Shown: one piece after another, positions 36,038 through 45,399 of the stretch
Layout: the number at the start of each line of letters is the position of its first letter
Numbering within the stretch: the stretch's first letter is position 1
Assembly (NCBI RefSeq): GCF_022570735.2
Contig: NZ_JANCNS010000001.1
Coordinates: 930,001-994,000 of the forward strand
From: Christiangramia oceanisediminis
GTDB lineage: Bacteria; Bacteroidota; Bacteroidia; Flavobacteriales; Flavobacteriaceae
DNA length: 64,000 nt
Reading direction: 5' to 3'
Notes under the pieces: model-generated
Seen by the model: only the letters and a program-made list of their open reading frames with translations
What the model was told of the DNA's origin: nothing
The model's database searches: none
Made by a program: the position numbers and the translations under genes

Positions 36038-37000
36038 TTATTGCTTTTTTCGCTTCATTACGTTGCGAACTGCATTAATAATAGCATCAGAATTCAACCC
36101 ATATTTCTCCATCAATTGCTCTGGTGTTCCGCTTTCCCCAAAAGTATCCTGGGTGGCCACGAATTCCTGAGGAGCGGGATGATTCAGCGCCAGTGTTCGC
36201 GCCACGCTTTCACCAAGACCTCCCAGGAAGTTATGCTCCTCGGCAGTAACCACGCAGCCTGTTTTCTTTACAGAATTCAGAATCGCTTCCTCATCAAGAG
36301 GTTTAATGGTGTGAATGTTTATCACTTCGGCACTGATGCCTTTTTCGTTCAATTCCACAGCTGCCTCGATGGCTTCCCAAACCAAATGACCGGTGGCGAT
36401 AATGGTAACATCGGTACCCTCATAAAGTTTTACTGCCTTACCAATTTGGAATTCCTGGTCTTCAGGAGTAAAATTTGCCACTTTTGGTCTTCCGAATCTA
36501 AGATAAACAGGTCCGTCATGATCTGCTATGGCTAGCGTCGCCGCTTTGGTCTGATTATAATCGCAGGTACAGATCACCGTCATCCCCGGCAGCATTTTCA
36601 TCAACCCGATATCTTCCAGTATCTGGTGAGTAGCCCCGTCTTCTCCAAGGGTAACTCCCGAATGCGAAGCGCAAATCTTCACATTTTTGCCTGAATAGGC
36701 TATGCTTTGACGTATCTGATCATAAACCCTTCCGGTAGCAAAATTGGCAAATGTCCCCGCGAACGGAATCTTCCCGCCAATGGTAAGACCTGCTGCCATA
36801 CCCATCATATTGGCTTCGGCGATCCCTACCTGGAAGAATCTATCCGGGTTCTCATCGATAAAATCCTGCATTTTCAAGGAACCTACAAGGTCAGCACAAA
36901 GTGCAACGACATTTGGGTTTTTTCGGCCCAGTTCGGTTAAACCATCACCAAAGCCTGAACGTGTATCTTTATTTCCTGAGTCTGTATATTTCTTCATCAC
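36038..37000 (-). CDS. Transketolase, C-terminal subunit (pyrimidine-binding and C-terminal domains)
   Basis: A 320-residue protein equal to the second half of a full transketolase. It holds the pyrimidine-binding domain ([18 protein letters not shown] with the catalytic Glu that activates ThDP, and [14 protein letters not shown]) and the C-terminal domain from about 195. It needs the N-terminal subunit encoded 6 bp upstream. The pair moves two-carbon units between pentose, triose and hexose phosphates and so completes arabinose and xylose breakdown. Split transketolases of this type are also seen in other bacteria. The position at the end of the arabinose operon supports a pentose-specific role. 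Confidence 0.9.
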   Translation of the reverse strand: MMKKYTDSGNKDTRSGFGDGLTELGRKNPNVVALCADLVGSLKMQDFIDENPDRFFQVGIAEANMMGMAAGLTIGGKIPFAGTFANFATGRVYDQIRQSIAYSGKNVKICASHSGVTLGEDGATHQILEDIGLMKMLPGMTVICTCDYNQTKAATLAIADHDGPVYLRFGRPKVANFTPEDQEFQIGKAVKLYEGTDVTIIATGHLVWEAIEAAVELNEKGISAEVINIHTIKPLDEEAILNSVKKTGCVVTAEEHNFLGGLGESVARTLALNHPAPQEFVATQDTFGESGTPEQLMEKYGLNSDAIINAVRNVMKRKKQ

Positions 37001-37006
37001 TAAATT

Positions 37007-37849
37007 TTAATAATCCCCTAAAGTTTCCGGGTTTTGAGAAAGTGCTTTTTCGAGTTGTTCATCGTTAGGGGCTTTTCCATGCCATGCATGGGTATGCATC
37101 ATAAAATCCACGCCATGTCCCATCACTGTATGCATTAAAATACAAACTGGCTTCCCTTTTCCAGTTCTCGATTTGGCCTCCTTCAGCCCATCTATAACCT
37201 GCTGAAGATCGTTTCCGTCTTTTATCTCCAAAACATCCCAGCCAAATGCCTCGAATTTAGCCTGAAGGTTTCCCATGGGTAACACCTGGTCTGTACTACC
37301 ATCGATCTGCTGACCGTTAAGGTCTATAGTAGAAATTATATTGTCAATTTTATTTCCAGCGGCATACATGATCGCCTCCCAGTTCTGGCCTTCCTGTAAT
37401 TCCCCGTCACCATGCAGAGAATAAACAAGATGGGAATCCTTATTCAGTTTCTTAGCCTGCGCTGCTCCCAGAGCGACGCTCATCCCCTGCCCAAGTGAGC
37501 CGGAGGCTATTCTAACTCCAGGCAGGCCTTCATGGGTAGTTGGATGCCCCTGTAACCTGGAATCGATTAGCCTGAACGTATTCAATTCCTCTATCGGGAA
37601 ATAACCCGAACGGGCAAGCACACTATAAAATACCGGTGAAATATGTCCGTTGGAAAGAAAGAACAGATCTTCACCAATCCCGTCCATATTGAAATTGTTG
37701 TCGTGTTCCATGATCTCCTGGTAGAGCACGGTAAAAAACTCGGTACATCCTAAAGAACCTCCCGGGTGACCCGAGTTCACCTTATGAACCATTCTTACGA
37801 TATCCCTTCTTACCTGGCTGGTAAAATCCTTCATTTCCTGTATTTCCAT
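37007..37849 (-). CDS. Transketolase, N-terminal subunit (ThDP diphosphate-binding domain)
   Basis: A 280-residue protein equal to the first half of transketolase. The ThDP/Mg motif GDGELQEGQNWEA (near residue 146) with the downstream Asn (IDLNGQQIDG) is intact, and the HPGGS and GSLGQG blocks are present. It works with the C-terminal subunit encoded directly downstream. It is 3 bp from the transaldolase gene. Together these genes give an operon-borne non-oxidative pentose phosphate branch. Confidence 0.92.
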   Translation of the reverse strand: MEIQEMKDFTSQVRRDIVRMVHKVNSGHPGGSLGCTEFFTVLYQEIMEHDNNFNMDGIGEDLFFLSNGHISPVFYSVLARSGYFPIEELNTFRLIDSRLQGHPTTHEGLPGVRIASGSLGQGMSVALGAAQAKKLNKDSHLVYSLHGDGELQEGQNWEAIMYAAGNKIDNIISTIDLNGQQIDGSTDQVLPMGNLQAKFEAFGWDVLEIKDGNDLQQVIDGLKEAKSRTGKGKPVCILMHTVMGHGVDFMMHTHAWHGKAPNDEQLEKALSQNPETLGDY

Positions 37850-37852
37850 AGC

Positions 37853-38509
37853 TTACAGATTAAAAGATTTTGCATCCTGAAGGAATTTCTCCAGGCCGAT
37901 ATCGGTTAAAGGATGTTTCAGAAGTCCGTCGATAGAAGATAACGGACCGGTCATCACATCGGCTCCCAGCTTGGCACAATTCACGACGTGCATGGTGTGC
38001 CTTATCGATGCGGCAAGGATCTCTGTCTCAAATCCGTAGTTATCATAAATAAGCCTGATATCTTCTATTAATTGAAGACCATCTGTTGAAATATCATCTA
38101 GCCTTCCTAAAAACGGAGAAACATAGGTTGCACCCGCCTTTGCAGCCAGCAACGCCTGGCCTGCTGAAAACACCAGCGTACAGTTGGTCTTTATTCCTTT
38201 ATCACTGAAATATTTCAGTGCCTTAACTCCCTCTTTGATCATAGGGACCTTTACAATGATCTGCTTATGCAATTTCGCCAGTTCCTCTCCTTCCTTTACA
38301 ATTCCGTCAAAGTCGGTAGCGACCACTTCAGCAGAAACGTCACCATCCACGATCTCGCAGATCTTTTTATAATGATTCAATATATTCTCTTTTCCGGTGA
38401 TCCCTTCCTTAGCCATAAGGGAGGGATTAGTGGTCACACCATCCAGGACACCGAGTTCCTGTGCTTCATTAATCTGGTCAAGATTTGCTGTATCTATAAA
38501 AAATTTCAT
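37853..38509 (-). CDS. Transaldolase, short (TalC/FSA-like) family
   Basis: A 218-residue cytoplasmic barrel enzyme of the short transaldolase or fructose-6-phosphate aldolase type. Lys87 in IIVKVPM is the expected Schiff-base lysine, and the [11 protein letters not shown] and [10 protein letters not shown] blocks are typical. Family members of this size act either as true transaldolase or as F6P aldolase. Linkage with transketolase and the ara genes makes a transaldolase role in pentose breakdown more likely. It lies 10 bp after the symporter gene. Confidence 0.92.
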   Translation of the reverse strand: MKFFIDTANLDQINEAQELGVLDGVTTNPSLMAKEGITGKENILNHYKKICEIVDGDVSAEVVATDFDGIVKEGEELAKLHKQIIVKVPMIKEGVKALKYFSDKGIKTNCTLVFSAGQALLAAKAGATYVSPFLGRLDDISTDGLQLIEDIRLIYDNYGFETEILAASIRHTMHVVNCAKLGADVMTGPLSSIDGLLKHPLTDIGLEKFLQDAKSFNL

Positions 38510-38519
38510 AATTCAGGTT

Positions 38520-40139
38520 TTATTCTCCGTTAAAAAATATCATTACTCCAGCCACGATGATCAGGATCACGATAGAAACCGCGATATCCTTCCAGTTGTA
38601 GCTTACTTTATTGTTTCGTTTTTCTTCTTCACTTATGGTCTGGTAGGTCATATTCTCAATTTTCTCTCTTGATGGCGCTTTAGAAAGCAAGCTTACCACC
38701 ACGATCAGGAGAACACAGAACAGGAAGAACCACGAGGCAAAACTCAGAAAGTTCATATTCCCGAAATGGAACAGGAAGCTGTTTGGGTCCAGGGAATCCT
38801 TTATTAATTCCATAACGATTCGGAAGGCTGCCACAACCAAACCGGTTACCAGTGTCACAAAAGCTCCTTTCGCGTTGATCCGTTTTGAGAAAATACCCAG
38901 CAGGAAAACGGCGGTAATTGGAGGTGCGATATAAGACTGCACACTTTGCAGGTATTCATACAGCACACCAGAAATATTCGCCATGATCGGGATCCAGATA
39001 ATACCAATGATCACGATGATCACCGTTGCGATCTGTCCTGTTCTTACCAGTTTTTTCTCCGGTGTATTCGGTCTCAGTTTTTTGTAAATATCAACCGTAA
39101 ATAAGGTTGAACATGAATTGAACACCGAAGCCAGGGAACTCATTAGCGCAGCCAGTAATCCTGCTGCAACAAGTCCTCGAAGTCCCGAAGGAAGCAAGTT
39201 ACTCATCAATACCGGGAAAGCTTCATCTGGGCTGTCCCAGTGTAGTTCTCCCCTCATTTTAAGGGTAAGTGCGATTATACCAGGAACCAGGAACAGGAAT
39301 ACAGGAAGTAATTTCAGCAATGCACCGAAAATGGTTCCCCTACGACCTTCCTTGATATTTCTGGCGGTCAATGCTCTTTGTACGATATACTGGTCGGTAC
39401 ACCAGTACCAGATACCGGTAATCGTACTCGCGATCAGCAATGGCGCCCATGGGAAATTAGGATCGCTCATCGGTCTCCACATATCCAGGTATTCAGGTCC
39501 TACCGTATCGGCCATGCTTTCCCAGCCTCCAACTTTATCAAGACCAATAAAGGTCAATGCTGCGGCACCCAAAACAAGAATGATCGCCTGGAGGGTTTCA
39601 GTATAAACTACGGCTCGCATCCCGCCTAAAACGGTGTATAGTCCTGTAAGAATAACGGTTCCCAAAGCACCGGTCCAGAAATCGATACCCAGTAAGGCTG
39701 CAACAACGATTCCCCCGGCATAAATGGTCACCGAAATTTTCGTTAATACATAAGCCGCAATCGAGAAAATAGAAAGTACCCACCTGGATCTCGCATCGAA
39801 ACGCTTTTCAAGGAACTCAGGCATGGTGAATACACCGCTACGGGCATAAAACGGAAGGAATACCCAACCTAAGATCAATACCACCCATGCCTGGATCTCA
39901 TAAATAAGCATGGGAAGCTTATCTCCCGCTCCCGCTCCGGCAAGTCCCACCACGTGTTCAGAACCTATATTGGAGGCAAAGATCGAAGCACCTACAACGA
40001 ACCAACCAACATTTCTACCGGCCAGGAAATAATCTTCAGTATTGGAATTCTTTTTTCTGATCACCCAGATGGCAATCCCTATCAGGATAGCGAAGTAGAT
40101 CGATATGGCGATCCAGTCTAAAGCATCTAATGTTTGCAT
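38520..40139 (-). CDS. Sodium/sugar symporter (SSS family)
   Basis: A 539-residue inner-membrane protein with about 14 hydrophobic helices and no signal peptide. The SSS family pattern is recognisable: FLAGRNVGWFVVGASIFASNIGSEH near the N-terminus, and ALMSSLASVFNSCSTLFTVDIYKK, which contains the conserved Ser and Asn of helix 8/9. It is closest in look to SGLT-type sugar symporters. Its place among araA, galM and transaldolase suggests import of L-arabinose or related pentose with sodium. The mutarotase gene ends 1 bp upstream, so translation is probably coupled. Confidence 0.92.
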   Translation of the reverse strand: MQTLDALDWIAISIYFAILIGIAIWVIRKKNSNTEDYFLAGRNVGWFVVGASIFASNIGSEHVVGLAGAGAGDKLPMLIYEIQAWVVLILGWVFLPFYARSGVFTMPEFLEKRFDARSRWVLSIFSIAAYVLTKISVTIYAGGIVVAALLGIDFWTGALGTVILTGLYTVLGGMRAVVYTETLQAIILVLGAAALTFIGLDKVGGWESMADTVGPEYLDMWRPMSDPNFPWAPLLIASTITGIWYWCTDQYIVQRALTARNIKEGRRGTIFGALLKLLPVFLFLVPGIIALTLKMRGELHWDSPDEAFPVLMSNLLPSGLRGLVAAGLLAALMSSLASVFNSCSTLFTVDIYKKLRPNTPEKKLVRTGQIATVIIVIIGIIWIPIMANISGVLYEYLQSVQSYIAPPITAVFLLGIFSKRINAKGAFVTLVTGLVVAAFRIVMELIKDSLDPNSFLFHFGNMNFLSFASWFFLFCVLLIVVVSLLSKAPSREKIENMTYQTISEEEKRNNKVSYNWKDIAVSIVILIIVAGVMIFFNGE

Positions 40140-40140
40140 A

Positions 40141-41340
40141 TTATTTTACTGAAAATTTATAGGTTGTTTGTGAGGTGTAGGTTTCACCCGGCTCCAATAC
40201 CGTGGAAGGAAATGCTTCCTGGTTAGGGGAATCCGGGTAATGCTGGGTTTCCATACAGAATCCTGTGCGTTTTCCGTAGCTTCCGCCTCCTTTTGCCGGC
40301 AGGGTTCCATCCAGGAAATTCCCGGTATAGAATTGCATGGCAGGCTCATTGGTCATCACTTCCATATACCTACCGCTTTCAGGATCATAGGCCGAAGCCG
40401 CGAAGCGCATTCCGCTATCCTGTTCATTCAACACCCAGCAGTGGTCAAATCCTGGCCCTCTTTTTAATTGCTCATTGGATTCTTCCAGTTTCATACCTTC
40501 AGAAACCGGAGTAGGCTCGGTAAAATCGAAAGGAGTTCCTTCCACAGATCTCAGCTCCCCGGTTGGGATAAGGGTTTTATCCACCGGCAAATATTGATCG
40601 GCATTAATTTCAACAACATGGTCCAGAATGGTTTTGCTGAAATCACCGGTTAAATTGAAATACGAATGCTGGGTAAGGTTGACAACCGTCTTTTTATCGG
40701 TAGTCGCTTCATACTCAATTTGCAGTTCGTTATCTGAAGTCAGTGTATAGGTCACCGTGGTTTCCAGGTTACCAGGGAATCCGCCTTCTCCATCCTTGCT
40801 GGTATAAGTAAACTTCAGGCTTGCTGAATCTTCTGAAGTGCCTGGTTCCACATCCCATACAACCTTGTCAAATCCTTTTTCACCACCATGCAGACTATTA
40901 GGACCATCATTTTTTTCCAGCTGGTATTCCTCACCATCCAGGGAAAATTTTGCATCAGCAATTCGGTTTCCGTATCGGCCTATGATAGCTCCGAAATACG
41001 GACTCCCATTCTCATAATCCTGGATGTTGTCAAAACCAAGTACTACATCCTCATACTTTCCGTCCTTATTTGGCACCTTAAGATGGGTAATGATCCCACC
41101 GTAACTTATAACGCTCATTTCGAGGCCTGCCTCATTAGAAATGGTGTATTGTTCCACCGCTTCGCCTGCCGCGGTTTTTCCGAAATCGTTCTTAATGATC
41201 TTCATTGTATTTTCACTGTTTTTTTCCTGGTTTTCTGATACATTTTCAGATTCATTATTTTTCTGTGCGTCCTTGCATTGAACAAATACCAACGCCAGGG
41301 CTAGAAGTAGTAAGCGGAAAGGTTTAAAATGATTTTTCAT
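40141..41340 (-). CDS. galM: Aldose 1-epimerase (mutarotase), predicted lipoprotein
   Basis: A 399-residue protein of the GalM family. The catalytic His (NLTQHSYFNLTG) and the C-terminal catalytic Glu (GFCMETQHYPDSPN) are present, as is FGAIIGRYGNRIA. Unlike cytoplasmic GalM it has a lipoprotein signal with VQC (Cys22) and a polar linker (about 23-45), so it should act outside the cytoplasm. It interconverts alpha and beta anomers of free aldoses, here probably arabinose or xylose, before uptake by the symporter encoded next to it. The location is inferred from the lipobox. Confidence 0.92.
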   Translation of the reverse strand: MKNHFKPFRLLLLALALVFVQCKDAQKNNESENVSENQEKNSENTMKIIKNDFGKTAAGEAVEQYTISNEAGLEMSVISYGGIITHLKVPNKDGKYEDVVLGFDNIQDYENGSPYFGAIIGRYGNRIADAKFSLDGEEYQLEKNDGPNSLHGGEKGFDKVVWDVEPGTSEDSASLKFTYTSKDGEGGFPGNLETTVTYTLTSDNELQIEYEATTDKKTVVNLTQHSYFNLTGDFSKTILDHVVEINADQYLPVDKTLIPTGELRSVEGTPFDFTEPTPVSEGMKLEESNEQLKRGPGFDHCWVLNEQDSGMRFAASAYDPESGRYMEVMTNEPAMQFYTGNFLDGTLPAKGGGSYGKRTGFCMETQHYPDSPNQEAFPSTVLEPGETYTSQTTYKFSVK

Positions 41341-41358
41341 GGTTAGATTATTTGCGGT

Positions 41359-42867
41359 TTACATTCCGTGCTGGAACAAGTGATAATAGGCTTCGTTGGC
41401 ATTCAGGGTATCTTTGAAGGTCCTTACTTTGGTGTCCTTATCGATAACAAGCAATTCTATCCCGGCGATATCTGCGAAATCTTCAAGGAATTCTGTGGTC
41501 AGAGCCTGGGTATAAACCGTATGATGTGCTCCTCCGGCAAGGATCCAGGCTGTTACCGCCGTGTCCATATCTGGTTTTGGATCCCACAAGACACGGGCTA
41601 CTGGCAAATTGGGAAGATCTGCTTCCGGTTCAACCGCTTCCACTTCGTTCACTATAAGCCTGAAACGCGTACCCATATCCACCAGTGAAGCATTTAAAGC
41701 GGCGCCCTTTGGAGAGTTGAACACCAGTCTAACCGGGTCTTCTTTTCCTCCAATCCCAAGTGGATGCACTTCACACGAAGGCTTGGCATCAGCAATAGAC
41801 GGACAAATTTCCAGCATATGTGATCCCAGAACATAGTCCTTATTTTCGGTAAAGTGGTTGGTATAATCTTCCATAAAGGAGGTTCCGCCTTCAAAACCCT
41901 GCGCCATAACCTTCATAGCTCTTAATAAAGCAGCCGTTTTCCAGTCCCCTTCAGCACCAAAACCATATCCGTCGGCCATCAACCTTTGCACGGCAAGACC
42001 TGGCAGTTGCTTAAGGTCTCCAAGATTTTCGAAGGTATCAGTAAAGGCCTTAAAGCCACCTTCTTCCAGGAAAGCACGCAATCCAAGTTCGATCTTTGCG
42101 GCATCAACTAAAGATTGTCTTTTATCGCCACCTTCCTTCAGTGAATCGGTGAGATTATAATCTTTTTCATATTCTTTCAATAGAGAATTCAGGTCTTTAT
42201 CTGAAACCTGTTCGATATGCTTCACTACATCTGACGAATCATAGCCATTCACCTCTACGCCGAATTTGATCTGGGCGGCTACCTTATCACCTTCGGTAAC
42301 GGCTACCTGGCGCATATTATCACCAATTCGGGCAACTTTTAGATTCTGAAGTTCGTTCCACCCAAGGGCAACTCGCTGCCAGTTCCCGATCTTGGTTTGA
42401 GTCGCTTCAGTTTTCCAATGACCCACGATCACCTTACGCTTTTTCCGCATTCTGGACATGATAAACCCGAATTCACGGTCACCATGAGCCGACTGGTTCA
42501 GGTTCATAAAGTCCATATCGATCTTGCTCCATGGAATTTCAGCATTGAACTGTGTATGCAAATGGCAGATCGGTTTTTTCAACAGGCTTAGGCCGTTGAT
42601 CCACATTTTAGCAGGTGAAAAAGTATGCATCCAGGTGATCACCCCAATACAGGCGGTACTGTTATTGGCGTCAAGCATCACTTTGGTGATCTCATCTGAA
42701 GATTTCACCGTATCCTTGTGAACCAGTTTTATGGGCACCAGGCTGGAATCATTAAGACCGCTAACAATTTCCTTAGAGTTGGCCGCTACCTGTTTTAGTG
42801 TTTCGTCTCCGTAAAGGTGCTGGCTACCGGTTACAAACCAGATTTCTTTTGCTTCTATATTATTCAT
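41359..42867 (-). CDS. araA: L-arabinose isomerase
   Basis: A 502-residue cytoplasmic enzyme collinear with AraA. Recognisable blocks include [13 protein letters not shown] at the N-terminus, [41 protein letters not shown] and HMLEICPSI, which include the active-site Glu and His residues. It converts L-arabinose to L-ribulose. The upstream araD gene is separated by a 65-bp spacer with a strong palindromic hairpin. The order here, araB-araD-araA-galM-symporter, is a compact arabinose operon. Confidence 0.97.
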   Translation of the reverse strand: MNNIEAKEIWFVTGSQHLYGDETLKQVAANSKEIVSGLNDSSLVPIKLVHKDTVKSSDEITKVMLDANNSTACIGVITWMHTFSPAKMWINGLSLLKKPICHLHTQFNAEIPWSKIDMDFMNLNQSAHGDREFGFIMSRMRKKRKVIVGHWKTEATQTKIGNWQRVALGWNELQNLKVARIGDNMRQVAVTEGDKVAAQIKFGVEVNGYDSSDVVKHIEQVSDKDLNSLLKEYEKDYNLTDSLKEGGDKRQSLVDAAKIELGLRAFLEEGGFKAFTDTFENLGDLKQLPGLAVQRLMADGYGFGAEGDWKTAALLRAMKVMAQGFEGGTSFMEDYTNHFTENKDYVLGSHMLEICPSIADAKPSCEVHPLGIGGKEDPVRLVFNSPKGAALNASLVDMGTRFRLIVNEVEAVEPEADLPNLPVARVLWDPKPDMDTAVTAWILAGGAHHTVYTQALTTEFLEDFADIAGIELLVIDKDTKVRTFKDTLNANEAYYHLFQHGM

Positions 42868-42887
42868 TATTTTTTGTATAGGTTAAA

Positions 42888-42916
42888 ACCTCACAGGTTT
42901 CAAAAACCTGTGAGGT
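42888..42916. repeat. Palindromic hairpin element between araD and araA
   Basis: A 13-bp perfect inverted repeat (ACCTCACAGGTTT at 42888-42900 and AAACCTGTGAGGT at 42904-42916) with a three-base loop. On the minus strand it is followed by four T residues. It resembles the dispersed palindromic elements seen in Bacteroidota spacers and could stabilise mRNA or act as an attenuator. Only one copy was noticed in the window. Confidence 0.75.
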
Positions 42917-42932
42917 CTAGTAATATTAACTG

Positions 42933-43634
42933 TTATTTCTGACCGTAATAGGCATCCTTTCCATGCTTGCGCTCGTAATGTTTTTTTATTAAAGAATCCT
43001 TTAATCTCGGTGCATTAGGATTTATCTGAAGGGTCAGGTACGCCATTTCGGCAACTGCTTCCAGTACTTTACTATGATATACTGCCTTGGCAGCGTTCTT
43101 TCCCCACGTAAAGGGTCCGTGATTTCCAATCAGGACCATAGGTACCTCTTCATAGGAAATGTTCTTTTCCTTGAAACAATCAAGGATCTGGATACCGGTA
43201 TTATGCTCATAATTGCCCTCTATCAGGTCATCTCTCATAGGAGGCGCACACGGAATATCTTCAGTTAGATGATCGGCATGCGTGGTACCGAAAATTGGAA
43301 TATCTTTCTGACTTTGAGCCCAGGCAACCGAGTAGGTTGCATGTGTATGTGCGATCCCGCCGATGTTCTTCCAGTTCTTGTATAAATAGGCGTGTGTTTT
43401 GGTATCTGAAGACGGCCGCATTTCCCCTTCAATCACATTATTATCAAAATCGAGAATTACGATATCTTCAGGTTTTAGATCCTCGTAAGGCACACCACTT
43501 GGTTTGATAGCAAATACATCTTTTTCACGGTCTGCCGCGCTTACATTTCCGAAAGTATAGATTACAAGGCCGAGCTCATTCAACTGCATGTTGGCCTCGT
43601 AACATTCCTGTTTTAAATCTTTATACGCGCTCAT
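42933..43634 (-). CDS. araD: L-ribulose-5-phosphate 4-epimerase
   Basis: A 233-residue class II aldolase-family protein. The N-terminal LVIYTFGNVSA and IKPSGVPYEDL blocks bind the phosphate. HTHATYSVAWAQ carries the zinc-ligand His residues, and the third His lies further on (AVYHSKVLE). It converts L-ribulose-5-phosphate to D-xylulose-5-phosphate, the point where arabinose meets the xylose route. It overlaps araB by 14 bp, which suggests coupled translation. Confidence 0.96.
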   Translation of the reverse strand: MSAYKDLKQECYEANMQLNELGLVIYTFGNVSAADREKDVFAIKPSGVPYEDLKPEDIVILDFDNNVIEGEMRPSSDTKTHAYLYKNWKNIGGIAHTHATYSVAWAQSQKDIPIFGTTHADHLTEDIPCAPPMRDDLIEGNYEHNTGIQILDCFKEKNISYEEVPMVLIGNHGPFTWGKNAAKAVYHSKVLEAVAEMAYLTLQINPNAPRLKDSLIKKHYERKHGKDAYYGQK

Positions 43635-45315
43635 TCTTTTTCATTTTATTGCTGATAGAATTCTCCACGAATGCAGCAAGTTCCTTGTATTCCTGCATGT
43701 GTTCTTTTATCTCTTCCACTTTTTCAGGCTGCGGATGGTATTCGGCTTCAAAGCGACTGCCCAGTTTCTTACTGGCTTCAATGACGTTGGGATAAAGACC
43801 TGCGGCTACCGAAGCGTAGATGGCAGCTCCCAGTGCCGGAGCTTCATCTGAGGAAGCTACCTTAATTGGCATATTCAAGGTATTTGCCAGGGTTTGCATG
43901 ATGTAGGCCGACTTACGGGCTACTCCGCCAATCCCAATTACCGTATCTATCTTAACGCCTTCTTCCTGAAAACGTTCCACGATCATTTTTGATCCGAAAC
44001 AGATCGAATTGATCAAAGCCTTAAAAATATGAGGAGCCTTGGAACCAAGAGATAGATTGGTAAAAGCACTTTTTAATTCCTGGTTCGCATCGGGAGTTCT
44101 TCGCCCGTTGATCCAGTCCAAAGCAATCGGAATACTTTCTGAAAATTCCAGCTCTTCAGCCTGGGCAGAAAGTTTAGGTATAAAATCCTTTCCAATTTCT
44201 TCTTTCAATCTTGCTTTCTGGTCTTCTGAAAGCACTTCAGAATTATATACAAGGTTATCCAATGGCCAGCTTAAAACATCCCTGAACCAGGCCAGCACAT
44301 CTCCAAATGCCGACTGCCCTGCTTCCAGACCTATCATTCCTGGGACAACCGAACCATCAACCTGTCCGCAAATTCCTTTAACCGTGTTATCACCAATTTC
44401 ATCATATTTTGAGACCATGATATCACAGGTGGAAGTTCCCATAACCCTTACCAGGGCGTTTTCATCTATCTGGGCACCAATGGCTCCGGCGTGGGCATCA
44501 AAGGTTCCAACGGCAATCACACAATCTGTGGAAAGTCCTAATTTAGTAGCCCATTCTTCACTCAGGTTACCGGCAACCTCATCTGAGGTATAGGTCTTAT
44601 CGTACAGTTTATCTCTTAATTGGGCCAGATAAGGATGCAGTTTTTCAAGAAAATCTTCGGAAGGCAATCCGCCCCAGCTCTTGTGCCACATGGCCTTATG
44701 CCCTGCTGCACAACGGCTTCTTTTAAAACTTTCAAGGTCATTGCCTCCAATCAGGATATAGGTCATCAAATCGCAATGTTCCATCCATGACCAGGCGGCG
44801 TTCTTTACCTCTTCATCTTCACGAGCGATATGCAGAATTTTAGCCCAGAACCATTCGGAAGAATAGATCCCTCCTTCATATTTCGTATAATCTTCACCAC
44901 CCCAGCTACGCGCCAGTTCGTTGATCTCGTTCGCCTCATTGATTGAAGTATGATCCTTCCACAACACCATCATGGCATTGGGGTTTTCTTCAAATCCTGG
45001 CTCCAAAGCAAGGGCTTTTCCTTCCTTAGTTACAGGAACCGGTGAAGAACCGGTGGTGTCTATACAAATTCCTTTTACATCCGAGCCATCTATACCGGTC
45101 TTCTGAAGCACTGCCTTTATGGTATTCTCCAAACCTTCAATATGATCCAGGGGATGCTGACGAAATCGATTGCGGGCCGGATCACAGAAAAGGTTTTGCT
45201 TCCATCGTTGATACCAGTGAACTGCAGAGGCCGATTCTTTACCGGTTTCTGCGTTAACCAGTACAGCTCTTACTGAGTCTGTTCCATAATCCAAACCGAT
45301 TACATATTTATTCAT
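43621..45315 (-). CDS. araB: L-ribulokinase
   Basis: A 564-residue FGGY-family kinase. GLDYGTDSVRAVLV at the N-terminus is the first phosphate-binding block. WMEHCDLMTYILIG, FDAHAGAIGAQ and the C-terminal GIGGVARKSAYIMQTLANTLN block are typical of ribulokinase. It phosphorylates L-ribulose. It sits between GH127 (84-bp gap) and araD (14-bp overlap). The gap contains a 28-bp palindrome. Confidence 0.96.
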   Translation of the reverse strand: MNKYVIGLDYGTDSVRAVLVNAETGKESASAVHWYQRWKQNLFCDPARNRFRQHPLDHIEGLENTIKAVLQKTGIDGSDVKGICIDTTGSSPVPVTKEGKALALEPGFEENPNAMMVLWKDHTSINEANEINELARSWGGEDYTKYEGGIYSSEWFWAKILHIAREDEEVKNAAWSWMEHCDLMTYILIGGNDLESFKRSRCAAGHKAMWHKSWGGLPSEDFLEKLHPYLAQLRDKLYDKTYTSDEVAGNLSEEWATKLGLSTDCVIAVGTFDAHAGAIGAQIDENALVRVMGTSTCDIMVSKYDEIGDNTVKGICGQVDGSVVPGMIGLEAGQSAFGDVLAWFRDVLSWPLDNLVYNSEVLSEDQKARLKEEIGKDFIPKLSAQAEELEFSESIPIALDWINGRRTPDANQELKSAFTNLSLGSKAPHIFKALINSICFGSKMIVERFQEEGVKIDTVIGIGGVARKSAYIMQTLANTLNMPIKVASSDEAPALGAAIYASVAAGLYPNVIEASKKLGSRFEAEYHPQPEKVEEIKEHMQEYKELAAFVENSISNKMKKNERV

Positions 45316-45359
45316 CTAAATTTCTTTACTCTTTAAAGATATTATTTTCATTTTCAAGA

Positions 45360-45387
45360 GGTAAGCTCTTTTTAAAATTTGCTTACC
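45360..45387. promoter_or_regulatory. 28-bp palindrome between GH127 and araB
   Basis: GGTAAGC (45360-45366) and GCTTACC (45381-45387) flank an AT-only centre with a TTAA core. No T-run follows on the minus strand, so a dimeric-regulator site or a processing hairpin fits better than a terminator. The binding protein is unknown. Confidence 0.4.
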
Positions 45388-45399
45388 AATCCTGTAATT

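Noticed and set aside
36041-36535. 164-codon open frame opposite the transketolase C-subunit
   Set aside because: Antisense shadow; the minus-strand gene is certain.
37561-37568. AATCGATT in the transketolase N-subunit gene
   Set aside because: Only the 8-bp core matches and it is within a gene.
44039-44593. 184-codon open frame opposite araB
   Set aside because: Antisense shadow of a well-conserved kinase gene, with no recognisable protein features.
45163-45174. AAATCGATTGCG inside araB, similar to the LacI-type operator
   Set aside because: It is inside a coding region with one mismatch to the palindrome and no promoter geometry; coding constraint explains it.
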